A stretch of 64,000 nt of DNA from positions 1,119,501 to 1,183,500 of the forward strand of contig NZ_CP109787.1 of the NCBI RefSeq assembly GCF_025857195.1, read 5' to 3'. Below, in pieces: positions 54,745 through 63,301 of this stretch. Every line of letters starts with the position of its first letter. Within the stretch, counting starts at the first letter, position 1. Made by a program: the position numbers and the translations under genes. The notes below the pieces were generated by a model. That model had not been told where the DNA came from. It saw nothing but the letters and a program-made list of their open reading frames with translations, and made no database searches. Source of the stretch: Leisingera thetidis (GTDB lineage: Bacteria; Pseudomonadota; Alphaproteobacteria; Rhodobacterales; Rhodobacteraceae).

Positions 54745-54774
54745 CTGCGGAGTGGAACCACCGCAGATCTTTTT
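54745..54774 (+). terminator. first hairpin with T-run after the YHS gene
   Basis: CTGCGG (54745-54750) pairs with CCGCAG (54761-54766), with further GTGG/CCAC pairing and a small bulge, then ATCTTTTT. It may end the YHS transcript or form part of a small RNA. Confidence 0.55.
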
Positions 54775-54797
54775 CACTGTCCCTCGTTCCATACTTG

Positions 54798-54824
54798 GCG
54801 CCCGGCTTGCCCGGGCGCTTTTTT
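54798..54824 (+). terminator. second terminator in the YHS/CoA-binding gap
   Basis: GCGCCCGG (54798-54805) pairs with CCGGGCGC (54811-54818), followed by six T. Strong intrinsic terminator, only 60 bp before the next start codon and 24 bp after the first hairpin T-run. Confidence 0.85.
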
Positions 54825-54883
54825 GTATCGGCGGCGGCGAATGCATCTTTGCGCCGCCGCATGGCAAGGCTAGGGTGCACGCC

Positions 54884-55354
54884 ATGACAGACTGCAGCGA
54901 CGCGCATTTGAAGAAGATCCTGAAGCGTGCCAAAGTGGTGGCCGTGGTGGGCGTATCGATGAACCCGGTGCGCCCCAGCTACTATGTGGCCCGCTATCTG
55001 GGACTCAAGGGGTACCGGGTCATTCCGGTGAACCCCGGCCATGCCGGCAGGATGCTGTTTGGCGAAACCGTGCGGGCCGGCCTGTCGGACATTGATCTGC
55101 CAGTGGACATGGTCGACATCTTCCGCCGGTCCGAGGCGGTGCCGCCGATTGTGGACGAGGCACTGGAAGTGTTTCCCGCACTGCAGACCATATGGATGCA
55201 GATCGGTGTGGAGCATGCCGAAGCGGCTGCCAGGGCTGAGGCGCGCGGCGTCACGGTGATCCAGAACCGCTGTCCCAAGATCGAATACCAGCGCCTGTTC
55301 GGCGAGCTGCGCATGGGCGGATTCGCCACCGGGATCATTTCCTCGAAACTTTGA
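54884..55354 (+). CDS. CoA-binding domain protein (YccU-like)
   Basis: A 156-residue protein with a single Rossmann CoA-binding domain: KVVAVVGVSMNPVRPSYYVARYL is the nucleotide loop; VIPVNPGHAG, VDIFRRSEAVPPIVDEAL and IWMQIGVEHAEAAARAEARG follow in family order, ending VIQNRCPKIEY. It resembles the small YccU group of succinyl-CoA ligase-like domains; ligand and role are not proven. ATG 54884 starts the domain directly. Confidence 0.88.
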   Translation: MTDCSDAHLKKILKRAKVVAVVGVSMNPVRPSYYVARYLGLKGYRVIPVNPGHAGRMLFGETVRAGLSDIDLPVDMVDIFRRSEAVPPIVDEALEVFPALQTIWMQIGVEHAEAAARAEARGVTVIQNRCPKIEYQRLFGELRMGGFATGIISSKL

Positions 55355-55594
55355 GCGTGCGGCGGGGCAGGGGGCTCCCGCCCGTTCCTGCCGTCCTGCC
55401 GGACGGCCTGCACGGTTGGGCCCGGCGCCGCTGCGCGGCGCGAAGTGGAAAATTGCTGAGATGCCCTTGAGGGGCAGAGCTGCCCTCAAGGGCTTTGCCG
55501 ATTGTGCTCTTCTTCTGCGCGTCAAGGGCAAGCCGCGCTGGCGCGCGGAGGCTGCGCCTCCCTTGACCCGCGGCCAGACCGGGCGGACCTGGGA

Positions 55595-55912
55595 TCAGCC
55601 CTTGGGGCGGCCGGCCTTCTCGGCGATGCCGCTGAGGCCCTGGCGCTCTGCCAGCACCTTCAGAACATCGTCCAGCGCCACGTCCCGGGCGGCCAGCATC
55701 ACCAGGAAATGATAGAGCACATCGGCGCCTTCCGAGGCCAGCTTGCCGCCGTCGCCCTTCACCGCTTCGATGATCGCCTCGATGGCTTCCTCGCCGAATT
55801 TCTCGGCGCATTTCTCCGGCCCCTTGGCCAGCAGCTTGGCGGTCCAGCTGGTGTCCGGATCGGCGCCCTTGCGGGACAGGATGGTGGCTTCGAGATCGTG
55901 CAGCAGACTCAT
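55595..55912 (-). CDS. hisE: phosphoribosyl-ATP pyrophosphatase
   Basis: A 105-residue MazG-like all-alpha pyrophosphatase for the second step of histidine synthesis. [18 protein letters not shown] is the acidic metal-binding helix pair, and [18 protein letters not shown] the second. ATG 55912 with GGGG upstream. It lies 11 bp after hisF on the same strand. Confidence 0.95.
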   Translation of the reverse strand: MSLLHDLEATILSRKGADPDTSWTAKLLAKGPEKCAEKFGEEAIEAIIEAVKGDGGKLASEGADVLYHFLVMLAARDVALDDVLKVLAERQGLSGIAEKAGRPKG

Positions 55913-55923
55913 CGCATGCCCCT

Positions 55924-56685
55924 TCAGTTCAGCCGCATCGGGATGCCGGCCGCGGCCATGTGTTCCTTGGCTTCCTGGATGGTGTATTCCCCGAAGTGGA
56001 AGATCGAGGCCGCCAGCACCGCGCTGGCGCCGCCCTTGGTCACGCCTTCCACCAGATGGTCCAGATTGCCAACGCCGCCCGACGCAATCACCGGCACGTC
56101 CACCGCATCCGAGATCGCCCGTGTCAGCGGCAGGTTGAAGCCCGCCTTGGTGCCGTCCCGGTCCATCGAGGTCAGCAGGATCTCCCCCGCGCCCTTGGCC
56201 ACGACGGTACGGGCAAATTCCACCGCGTCGATGCCTGTCGGCTTGCGGCCGCCGTGGGTGAAGATCTCCCAGCGGCCCGGCTCCACCGTCTTGGCATCGA
56301 TGGCGCAGACGATGCACTGGCTGCCGAACTGATCGGCGGCCTCGGCGATCACATCCGGGTTGGCCACGGCGGCCGAGTTGAACGACACCTTGTCGGCGCC
56401 CGCCAGCAGCAATGCGCGCACGTCGTCCCTGGTCCTGACCCCGCCGCCCACGGTCAGCGGCACAAAGCACTGCTCGGCGGTGCGGCGCACCACGTCGAAC
56501 ATGGTGCCGCGGTTTTCATGGGTCGCATGAATGTCCAGAAAGCAGATCTCATCGGCGCCCGCCGCATCATAGGCCTTGGCCGATTCCACCGGGTCGCCCG
56601 CATCGCGCAGGCCGACAAAGTTGACGCCCTTGACCACGCGCCCGTCGGCGACGTCGAGACAGGGAATGATACGGGTCTTCAGCAT
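55924..56685 (-). CDS. hisF: imidazole glycerol phosphate synthase, cyclase subunit
   Basis: A 253-residue TIM barrel. [23 protein letters not shown] carries the catalytic Asp near residue 11; [15 protein letters not shown] carries the second Asp; [20 protein letters not shown] the phosphate loop. It works with HisH, which is encoded about 5 kb away at 61146-61784 rather than adjacent. Confidence 0.96.
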   Translation of the reverse strand: MLKTRIIPCLDVADGRVVKGVNFVGLRDAGDPVESAKAYDAAGADEICFLDIHATHENRGTMFDVVRRTAEQCFVPLTVGGGVRTRDDVRALLLAGADKVSFNSAAVANPDVIAEAADQFGSQCIVCAIDAKTVEPGRWEIFTHGGRKPTGIDAVEFARTVVAKGAGEILLTSMDRDGTKAGFNLPLTRAISDAVDVPVIASGGVGNLDHLVEGVTKGGASAVLAASIFHFGEYTIQEAKEHMAAAGIPMRLN

Positions 56686-56826
56686 GATGCCGTGCCTTTC
56701 AAGCTGCTTGGCCCCGTGGGTACGCAATGCCCGCGGTAAGCGCAACAGATATGGCGGAAGATGCGCGTTTTGGTCCGGGCGTACAGTAGCTTTATCCTTT
56801 GCACGAAGACATGCTCGCAACCGCCG

Positions 56827-57159
56827 TTAATCCGGGTGCTGTGATCCCCTGTGTTTACGAATGGCCAGGAATAAAGCCAGCCCCAGGAAGCCCAGCGTGA
56901 CAAAGGGCAGTAGAAGCATGTTCAGGATGAAAGGCCAGGCCAGAAAATTGCCGACGGGTTCCAAAACTTCAGGGCTGCAGTTCGACCAGCCAACCTTTAT
57001 GTGGTTGCCGCCGCACCCCTTGATAACCGCCTTGTTGACCAGCACCAGAAGCCCCATCAGTAGCGGAGCAAGGGCGATAGTTTTGGCTTTTCTTGGTGCT
57101 GCAAAAAAGACTGCAGCGGCCGCAGAAAAGGGAAGTGTTGTGAAAAGGAAATCCAACAA
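56827..57159 (-). CDS. small membrane protein, unknown
   Basis: About 110 residues with three or four hydrophobic segments (DFLFTTLPFSAAAAVFFA; IALAPLLMGLLVLVNKAV; FILNMLLLPFVTLGFLGLAL). Two cysteines (KGCGGNH, NCSPEV) lie in the loop between them. No ATG precedes the first helix; TTG codons at 57154-57159 are the best starts, so the N-terminus is uncertain. Not recognised as any family. Confidence 0.5.
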   Translation of the reverse strand: MLDFLFTTLPFSAAAAVFFAAPRKAKTIALAPLLMGLLVLVNKAVIKGCGGNHIKVGWSNCSPEVLEPVGNFLAWPFILNMLLLPFVTLGFLGLALFLAIRKHRGSQHPD

Positions 57160-57304
57160 GTGTCGAACCGAAACCTCAACTGTGTGCCTGGGCCTATTAT
57201 GAAGCAGGCGGATAAAGAGTAAATGTGTGCCGGAAACGTGATTTGATCGTGGTGCTCTGCTAGCTTGAGATCGCCGTATAGTCTGACAGTTTGGAGTTGA
57301 TGTT

Positions 57305-57751
57305 ATGACCAAGACCTTTGTCCTTGCCGGAGCCATCGCCCTCGCCTCCGCATTGCCCGCCGCCGCCGGGCTGGTGACAGTGCCAAGCCAGAAACCCGTT
57401 GGCGAAACCATGGATGCGCTGGAGGCCGCGGTTGAGGGCGCAGGGGCCACCGTCTTTGCCCGCGTCGACCATGCTGCGGGTGCGCAGAAGGCGGAGATGG
57501 AACTGAACGACGCGCAGCTGCTGATCTTCGGGAACCCCAAGCTGGGCACCCCGGCGATGCAGGCCGACATGCGGGCAGGCCTGTTTCTGCCGCTCAAGGT
57601 GCTGGCCTACGAGGACGCGGACGGCCAGGTCTGGCTGAGTTACGAAGACCCGGCAGAAATGCTCTCCGGTCTCGATATCCCCGCCGATGCAGGCTTCATC
57701 GCCAAGATGCAGGGCGCCCTGGGCAAGCTGACGGCAGCAGCGGCGCAATAA
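57305..57751 (+). CDS. exported DUF302 protein
   Basis: A 148-residue protein with signal peptide (FVLAGAIALASALPAAAG) and a DUF302 domain: VGETMDALEAAVEGAGATVFARVDH, LLIFGNPKLGTPAMQAD and LPLKVLAYEDADGQVWLSY are the conserved blocks. A GGAG lies about ten bases upstream of the ATG. Function of the family is not settled. Confidence 0.88.
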   Translation: MTKTFVLAGAIALASALPAAAGLVTVPSQKPVGETMDALEAAVEGAGATVFARVDHAAGAQKAEMELNDAQLLIFGNPKLGTPAMQADMRAGLFLPLKVLAYEDADGQVWLSYEDPAEMLSGLDIPADAGFIAKMQGALGKLTAAAAQ

Positions 57752-57782
57752 CTCCGGACACCGGCGGGCCTTCCCCCGTGCC

Positions 57783-58073
57783 TTATCGGCGGGGGCGGGA
57801 GCGGCGGCGGTCAATCGCCACGGCAATCGCCCATAGAAACCCGGCCCCAAGGGAGACCGGGCCGAAGATCAGCGGCCCCCAGGCGGCAAAGACCCCCATG
57901 GTGTAGGCAGTGTCGCCCAGATCCCGGCCCAGCACCACGCAGGGGTTGGAGAAACCCTCGTGGATTGTGCAATCAAACCCGACCCCCAGCAGCATCACAA
58001 AGGCAATGCACAGCAGCCACAGGGCAATGGGCCCTAACGCCAGAATGGCAAGGATGCGGCGGATCAGACGCAT
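57783..58073 (-). CDS. small membrane protein, unknown
   Basis: A 96-residue protein with two hydrophobic segments (LAILALGPIALWLLCIAFVM; FAAWGPLIFGPVSLGAGFLW) and two cysteines (DCTIHEGFSNPC) in the loop between, possibly oxidised in the periplasm. GGGAGG precedes ATG 58073. It is 26 bp downstream of hisA and probably its cotranscribed neighbour. No family recognised. Confidence 0.7.
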   Translation of the reverse strand: MRLIRRILAILALGPIALWLLCIAFVMLLGVGFDCTIHEGFSNPCVVLGRDLGDTAYTMGVFAAWGPLIFGPVSLGAGFLWAIAVAIDRRRSRPRR

Positions 58074-58098
58074 ACGGCCTCCCTTCGCGCAGGCGGCG

Positions 58099-58821
58099 TC
58101 AGGCTTTCAGAACCGCCAGCGCCTCTTGGAGGTCAATTGCCCCGTCATACAGCGCGCGGCCCGAAATGGCCCCGTTCAGCGGCGCGCCGCAGGATTTCAG
58201 CGCCCTGAGGTCGTCGAGCGAGGATACGCCGCCCGACGCAATCACCGGGATGCTGACCGCATTGGCCAGAGCGGCGGTGGCCTCCACATTCGGCCCCTTC
58301 ATCGCGCCGTCGCGCAGGATGTCGGTGTAGATGATGGCGGCAACGCCTGCGTCCTCAAACGACTTCGCCAGATCGGTGACCATCACGTCGGTCTCCTCGG
58401 CCCAGCCCTTGGTGGCCACCTTGCCGTTGCGGGCGTCGATGCCGACCGCGACCTTGCCGGGGAATTCGCGCGCCGCTTCGCGCACCAGGTCCGGCTTTTC
58501 AACGGCCACGGTGCCCAGGATCACCCGCGCCAGGCCCTTGCCGATCCAGCGCTCGATGGTGGCCATGTCGCGGATGCCGCCGCCCAGCTGCGCGGGCACC
58601 TTGGTCTGCTTCAGGATCTCCTCCACCGGCGCGGCATTCACCGGTTCACCGGCAAAGGCGCCGTTCAGATCCACCAGATGCAGCCACTCGCAGCCCGCCG
58701 CAACAAACTCCAGCGCCTGCGCGGCGGGGTTGTCGTTGAACACGGTGGTCTTGTCCATCTCGCCATGCAGCAGGCGCACGGCCTGGCCGTCTTTGAGGTC
58801 AATCGCGGGGTAGAGGATCAT
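58099..58821 (-). CDS. hisA: phosphoribosylformimino-5-aminoimidazole carboxamide ribotide isomerase
   Basis: A 240-residue TIM barrel isomerase of histidine synthesis. [20 protein letters not shown] holds the catalytic Asp; [17 protein letters not shown] the second; [15 protein letters not shown] and [12 protein letters not shown] bind phosphates. It lies between hisF and hisH but separated from each by other genes. Confidence 0.96.
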   Translation of the reverse strand: MILYPAIDLKDGQAVRLLHGEMDKTTVFNDNPAAQALEFVAAGCEWLHLVDLNGAFAGEPVNAAPVEEILKQTKVPAQLGGGIRDMATIERWIGKGLARVILGTVAVEKPDLVREAAREFPGKVAVGIDARNGKVATKGWAEETDVMVTDLAKSFEDAGVAAIIYTDILRDGAMKGPNVEATAALANAVSIPVIASGGVSSLDDLRALKSCGAPLNGAISGRALYDGAIDLQEALAVLKA

Positions 58822-58955
58822 CCGGGCGGTCCTTCGTGAAATCAAGCTGGCGGTGTTTTGCACAAGCCCGGCCTGAATTGCAACGCGACCCGAAGTCAAC
58901 CTTGCCAGAAGCGCCGGATCAGGGACAGGCTGACGCAAAACAGGGAGGAAATGGA

Positions 58956-59342
58956 ATGAAACATCTTCTTGCAAGCATGGCCGTGGCCCTCGGGCTGGCG
59001 GGCGCCGCTGCGGCGGATCCGGTGCTGGGCGTCTGGAAGACCCAGCCCGACGATGGCTCTTACGCGCATATCCAGATGGCCGCATGCGGCGCAGCTGTTT
59101 GCGGCAAGATCACCCGGACTTTCAACAGCGAGGGCGAATACCAGTCCCCCAACATCGGCAAAACGCTGGTGATCGACATGGTGCCGAACGGCGGCGGTTC
59201 TTACGAGGGCAAGGTCTGGCGGCCGTCCAATGACAAGATCTACATCGGCAAGATGGATATGGCGGGCGACTCGCTTGCCCTGCGCGGCTGTGTGGCGGGC
59301 GGGCTGATCTGCTCCAAACAGACCTGGACCCGGGTCAGGTAA
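58956..59342 (+). CDS. exported DUF2147 protein
   Basis: A 128-residue protein with a signal peptide ([18 protein letters not shown]) followed at once by the DUF2147 start [20 protein letters not shown], then [34 protein letters not shown] and [16 protein letters not shown]. Four cysteines suggest disulfides. It may be a small lipid- or ligand-binding barrel; no function is established. GGGAGG precedes ATG 58956. Confidence 0.88.
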   Translation: MKHLLASMAVALGLAGAAAADPVLGVWKTQPDDGSYAHIQMAACGAAVCGKITRTFNSEGEYQSPNIGKTLVIDMVPNGGGSYEGKVWRPSNDKIYIGKMDMAGDSLALRGCVAGGLICSKQTWTRVR

Positions 59343-59360
59343 GCCCCTGAAGGGCGGCCT

Positions 59361-59612
59361 CTACAGCAGCCCCAGCTGCACCGGGATCGGCGCATAGCCG
59401 CGTTTCATCTGCCGGTCCCGGAACCGCTCGAAAATCGCCAGCGCCTCTCCTTGCGCGGCAAAATAGCTGCGCTTCTGCACCCCGCCGGGCGCGTTCAGCG
59501 GCCCGGACACACGCTCGACGCACCAGTCGCCGAACAGCGTCGGCGTCAGGCTCAGCTGGCAATAGCGGTGCTTGCCTTCGGCGTGGTCGTATTTCTCGAA
59601 ACGGATGTGCAA
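59361..59612 (-). CDS. WGR-domain protein
   Basis: An 83-residue protein that is one WGR domain: HRYCQLSLTPTLFGDWCVERVSG, the tryptophan-containing core, then SYFAAQGEALAIFERFRDRQM. WGR domains occur in PARPs and in small bacterial proteins and may bind nucleic acid. The only in-frame start near the domain is TTG at 59612 without a good ribosome-binding site. Confidence 0.7.
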   Translation of the reverse strand: MHIRFEKYDHAEGKHRYCQLSLTPTLFGDWCVERVSGPLNAPGGVQKRSYFAAQGEALAIFERFRDRQMKRGYAPIPVQLGLL

Positions 59613-59719
59613 GGGGGCTGCCGCAGTGACAAAAGGTCCGCCCCGTATGCCTCGAAGCGGACCGCTTGTCTATTGTTCAAACCGGTGAATTGCACCGGCC
59701 CCTGCGGCAGCTGTTGTGC

Positions 59720-60256
59720 TTACACATCACCGGTGTATTCGCCGCGCGCCGGGTAGTTGTTGGGGATGGCAAAATCCAGCGCCGCCACCAGTTCCGCGAA
59801 ATGCGGGCGCACAAACGGCATGGTCTGGACCGAGCCGTAATACAGCGTCTGCTCCGGCGTCACCATGAACAGGCCAGGCTCGGAGAACAGCGCAGGCTCC
59901 TCGATGCCGATCGACGTCTTGCCGCGCGAGGCGGAGATGTAAAGCCCCCACTCCTTGGCCGCGGAGAGCGGCAGATCATAGCCGAACCGCAGCTCCTTGG
60001 CTTCGATCTTGTCCGCCATGGCGCGGGTGCGCTCCTCGCCGTCGGAGCTGATGGCGATGCAGTTGACCCCGCGCTCGGCAAAGGCCGCAACCTTCTTCTC
60101 GAACTCTTTCAGATAAGTGGCGCAGATCGGGCAGTGCAACCCGCGGTAAAAGCAGATGACTGTGCCGCGCTCGGCGGTTTCCGAAGACAGGTCGAACGGG
60201 CCGTGGTCCAGCGTCGGCAGAGTCAGGCCCGGGGTCTTCTGGCGGGGGATCAGCAT
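59720..60256 (-). CDS. peroxiredoxin-like (AhpC/TSA) protein
   Basis: A 178-residue thioredoxin-fold protein. FYRGLHCPICATYLKEFEKK carries the CxxC pair at the peroxidatic position; NCIAISSDGEERTRAMADKI and LFMVTPEQTLYYGSVQTMPF are typical of the AhpC/TSA group. Likely reduces peroxides or acts as a thiol oxidoreductase. ATG 60256. It is divergent from an AraC regulator 91 bp away, its likely controller. Confidence 0.85.
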   Translation of the reverse strand: MLIPRQKTPGLTLPTLDHGPFDLSSETAERGTVICFYRGLHCPICATYLKEFEKKVAAFAERGVNCIAISSDGEERTRAMADKIEAKELRFGYDLPLSAAKEWGLYISASRGKTSIGIEEPALFSEPGLFMVTPEQTLYYGSVQTMPFVRPHFAELVAALDFAIPNNYPARGEYTGDV

Positions 60257-60346
60257 GAAAACAATCCTTGTGAGTGGTGGTTGCCCATAGGTATCGCGCA
60301 GTTTAAGGTCAAATAAATCCGAAAAACCTGACAGGAACACCGGAAC

Positions 60347-61078
60347 ATGGACCGCCTGACCACATTGATGGACCGTTTCCAGCTGGCCGTGCGGGCCGCC
60401 GGGCCGGGAGAGGCCAACCTGATCGCGCTGGCGGATGCCGCGGGCGCCCCGGAACGGATCCTGTATTGCACCAGGGGCGCTCTGCCGGCGCCGGACCCCG
60501 GCGCGGTGATGTGGGCCGCGCGGGTGGACTGGTCGGGCCACGGCAACCCGTTCCTCGCTGCCCTGCCATCGCTGGTGGATTACCGCATCGCCGGCAATGC
60601 CGAGACGCAGGGGCTGGTGACACTGATGCGGCAGGAGGCCGAAGGGGGGCACTGCGGCGCGCAATCGGTGATCAACCGGCTGGGCGAAGTGCTGATGGTG
60701 CGGCTCCTGCGCAACCAAATTCAGAAAGGCGCGACCGAACCGGGGCTGCTGGCCGGGCTTGCCGATCCGCGCCTCAGCCGCGCCATCGTGGCGATGCACG
60801 ACCATCCGGGCCGGCGCTGGAGCAATGCCGATCTGGCGCAGCAGGCGGGGCTGTCGCTGTCCCGGTTCGCCGAACTCTTTGCAGCGGAGGTCGGCGAAAC
60901 CCCGATGAGCTACCTGCGCCGCTGGCGGCTGATCCTGGCGCATCAGGACCTGCGGCGCGGCGACCGGGTCGAGGCGGTGGCGCGCCGCTATGCCTACGCC
61001 GGCCCCGAAGGCTTCACCCGCGCCTTCCGCAAGGCCTATGGCGTCGCGCCGGTGTCGCTGCGCGCCGCTGCGGCCTAG
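60347..61078 (+). CDS. AraC-family transcriptional regulator
   Basis: A 243-residue regulator. The C-terminal ~100 residues hold the two AraC helix-turn-helices: WSNADLAQQAGLSLSRFAEL and DRVEAVARRYAYAGPEGFTRAF. The N-terminal part resembles the cupin_6 effector domain (ILYCTRGALPAPDPGAV; RLGEVLMVRLLRNQI). It is divergent from the peroxiredoxin-like gene and probably regulates it. AACACCGGAAC precedes the ATG. Confidence 0.9.
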   Translation: MDRLTTLMDRFQLAVRAAGPGEANLIALADAAGAPERILYCTRGALPAPDPGAVMWAARVDWSGHGNPFLAALPSLVDYRIAGNAETQGLVTLMRQEAEGGHCGAQSVINRLGEVLMVRLLRNQIQKGATEPGLLAGLADPRLSRAIVAMHDHPGRRWSNADLAQQAGLSLSRFAELFAAEVGETPMSYLRRWRLILAHQDLRRGDRVEAVARRYAYAGPEGFTRAFRKAYGVAPVSLRAAAA

Positions 61079-61145
61079 ACGCGCCAGGCTTCTTCTTTGT
61101 CCAAATACTCAAAGCCGAAGGCCACGGCGCGCCAGCGCCGTCCCT

Positions 61146-61784
61146 TTACGGTTTCCAGGTCAGGAAGTTGCCGATCATCCGCAGGCCGGTGTCCTGGCTC
61201 TTCTCCGGGTGGAACTGCATGCCGACCATGGTGTCCCGGCCGATGACGGCCGTCACGTCGCCGGCATAATCCACATGCGCCAGCCGCTCCGCCGGATTGG
61301 CGGCGCGGAAATGGTAGGAATGCACGAAATACACGTGATCGCCGCTGCTGATGCCGTCAAACACCGGATGCGCATGGTCGATCACCAGATCGTTCCAGCC
61401 CATGTGCGGCACCTTCAGCGCCGCATCCGCGGGCGTGATTTTCACCACATCGCCGCCGACCCAGCCAAGGCCGGGGGTCTCTGCGTATTCATGGCCGGTG
61501 GTGGCCATCAGCTGCATGCCGACGCAGATGCCCAGAAACGGGCGGCCCTTCTGCTCCACCGCCTCGGCCATCGCGTCATAGATGCCCTTGTGGCCGCGCA
61601 GCTCCGCCGCGCAGGCCGGGAAGGCGCCGTCGCCGGGCAGCACCAGCCGGTCGGCCCGCGCCACCACATCGGCGTCCGAGGTCACCACGACCTCGCCCGC
61701 GTCCAGCTCCCGCGCCATGCGCTGAAAGGCTTTCTCGGCAGAGTGCAGGTTGCCGGATTCATAGTCGATGATGGCGGTCAGCAT
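61146..61784 (-). CDS. hisH: imidazole glycerol phosphate synthase, glutaminase subunit
   Basis: A 212-residue class I amidotransferase giving ammonia to HisF. The nucleophile cysteine is in FLGICVGMQLM, and the His-Glu pair in GMQFHPEKSQDTG. Start MLTAIIDYESGNLHS at 61784. It lies downstream of hisB on the same strand. Confidence 0.96.
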   Translation of the reverse strand: MLTAIIDYESGNLHSAEKAFQRMARELDAGEVVVTSDADVVARADRLVLPGDGAFPACAAELRGHKGIYDAMAEAVEQKGRPFLGICVGMQLMATTGHEYAETPGLGWVGGDVVKITPADAALKVPHMGWNDLVIDHAHPVFDGISSGDHVYFVHSYHFRAANPAERLAHVDYAGDVTAVIGRDTMVGMQFHPEKSQDTGLRMIGNFLTWKP

Positions 61785-61920
61785 GGGAGACTCCTCATAA
61801 GTGCCTTCGCGGGGCCGATCATTGCCCGGCTGCAAGCCGGGCAGCGCCCGTCCGCCCCCATGGGCGGGCGCTTCGCTTCCGCCCGCGGCCGGGCGCTGCC
61901 CTCAGCGTAAAGTGCGGACC

Positions 61921-62508
61921 TCACAGCGCCCCTTTGGTCGACGGGATCGCATCCGCCTTGCGCGGGTCGGTCTCCACCGCCAGCCGCAGGGCACGGGCCA
62001 CCGCCTTGAAGGCGGCCTCGGCAATGTGGTGGCTGTTGAACCCGTGCAGCTGGTCGATGTGCAGGGTGATGCCGCCATGGGTGCTGAGCGCCTGGAAGAA
62101 CTCCCGCACCAGCTCGGTGTCGAACGCGCCGATCTTCTGGGTCGGCAGCGCCACGTTCCAGATCAGGAAGGGGCGCGCCGACAGGTCCAGCGCGCAGCGC
62201 ACCTGCGCGTCGTCCATCGGCAGGTGGCACTCGCCATAGCGGCGGATGCCGGTCTTGTCCCCCAGCGCCTGCACCAGCGCCTGACCCAGCGCGATGCCGG
62301 TGTCCTCCACCGTGTGGTGGTCGTCGATGTGGTAATCGCCCTTGGCGCGGATGGTCATGTCGATCAGCGAATGGCGCGCCAGCTGGTCCAGCATGTGGTC
62401 AAAGAAGCCGACCCCGGTCCGGTTGTCGTAAACCCCGGTGCCGTCGAGGTTGATCTCGACCGAGATATCGGTTTCCGCGGTCTGGCGGGTCACTTTGGCG
62501 GTACGCAT
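61921..62508 (-). CDS. hisB: imidazoleglycerol-phosphate dehydratase
   Basis: A 195-residue manganese enzyme. Metal-binding repeats [23 protein letters not shown] and [13 protein letters not shown] are present. I chose the ATG at 62508 ([14 protein letters not shown]), supported by AAGGA eight bases upstream and by the usual family length; an ATG at 62529 would add seven residues. Confidence 0.95.
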   Translation of the reverse strand: MRTAKVTRQTAETDISVEINLDGTGVYDNRTGVGFFDHMLDQLARHSLIDMTIRAKGDYHIDDHHTVEDTGIALGQALVQALGDKTGIRRYGECHLPMDDAQVRCALDLSARPFLIWNVALPTQKIGAFDTELVREFFQALSTHGGITLHIDQLHGFNSHHIAEAAFKAVARALRLAVETDPRKADAIPSTKGAL

Positions 62509-62684
62509 CTGCGGGCTGTCCTTCGTCATGCTGCACGGGCGCTTATAGGGCGGGCAGGGGGGCTGGCTCAAGTGCGGCATTGTGCAAGGGGGCCAATCTG
62601 TTGCAGCCCCCCCCCGCTCTCTTGCGCCGGACGGCGGCGCATGCGAGCTTGGCCCGAACCACCGAACCGTCAAAAGGGGCACCC

Positions 62685-62924
62685 ATGTCCACCTGCGTCT
62701 TTGTCCAGATCCGCTGCAAGCCCGGCACCACCTACAAGGTGGCCGAGGAAATCGCCCTGCGGGAAATCCACTCGGAACTCTATTCCACCAGCGGCAATTT
62801 CGACCTGCTGATGAAGCTTTACATCCCCACTGGCGAAGATGTCGGCAAATACATCAACGACCAGCTGCTGCAGATCGAGGGGATCGAGCGGTCCCTGACC
62901 ACGATGACCTACAAGGTGTTCTGA
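62685..62924 (+). CDS. stand-alone RAM (Lrp/AsnC effector) domain protein
   Basis: A 79-residue protein consisting only of the Lrp/AsnC ligand-binding RAM domain: [20 protein letters not shown], then [15 protein letters not shown] and [20 protein letters not shown]. There is no DNA-binding part. Such proteins can assemble as decamers and may modulate Lrp regulators or bind amino acids. AAAAGGGG precedes the ATG. Confidence 0.85.
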   Translation: MSTCVFVQIRCKPGTTYKVAEEIALREIHSELYSTSGNFDLLMKLYIPTGEDVGKYINDQLLQIEGIERSLTTMTYKVF

Positions 62925-63250
62925 AGCCTGCACAGATTGCCCCCCGCAGCGGTCATTGCTGCGAGGGGCATCGAGGGTCCCCGGTCCCCAACGGAACTCG
63001 TGACCGGAACAGGCTCCCGGTCTGCGTTTCAGCAGGCTGAGATTCGCGGCAAAGCCGTTGCAGGTTCAAAAACCGGAACCCGGCGGCGGGATATTTTGCG
63101 GAAGAGCCGGGCAATGCCGGCGCGGCGCGTCATCGTGAAATCTCGTTCTGAAACAAACTCATTCCAGTGTAGCCGATTTCCAAGCGGATTTCAGGAAAAA
63201 CTGCACTTCCGCATCCGGCACCGGAAAATCCTGCCATTTCATCTGCATAG
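62925..63250. other. gene-free segment between the RAM protein and the aminotransferase terminator
   Basis: The gap has a GC-rich inverted repeat near 62938-62973 (TGCCCC with GGGGCA, GCAGC with GCTGC) but no T-run, and otherwise no gene or motif I can support. Confidence 0.45.
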
Positions 63251-63284
63251 CGAAAAAAACGCCCCGGCCAAGGCGGGGGCGTTT
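63251..63284 (-). terminator. terminator of the class III aminotransferase
   Basis: Read on the minus strand, AAACGCCCC (63276-63284) pairs with GGGGCGTTT (63257-63265), followed by a T-run. It sits 18 bp after the stop codon. Confidence 0.85.
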
Positions 63285-63301
63285 CACGGGCGCGGTTCGG
63301 G

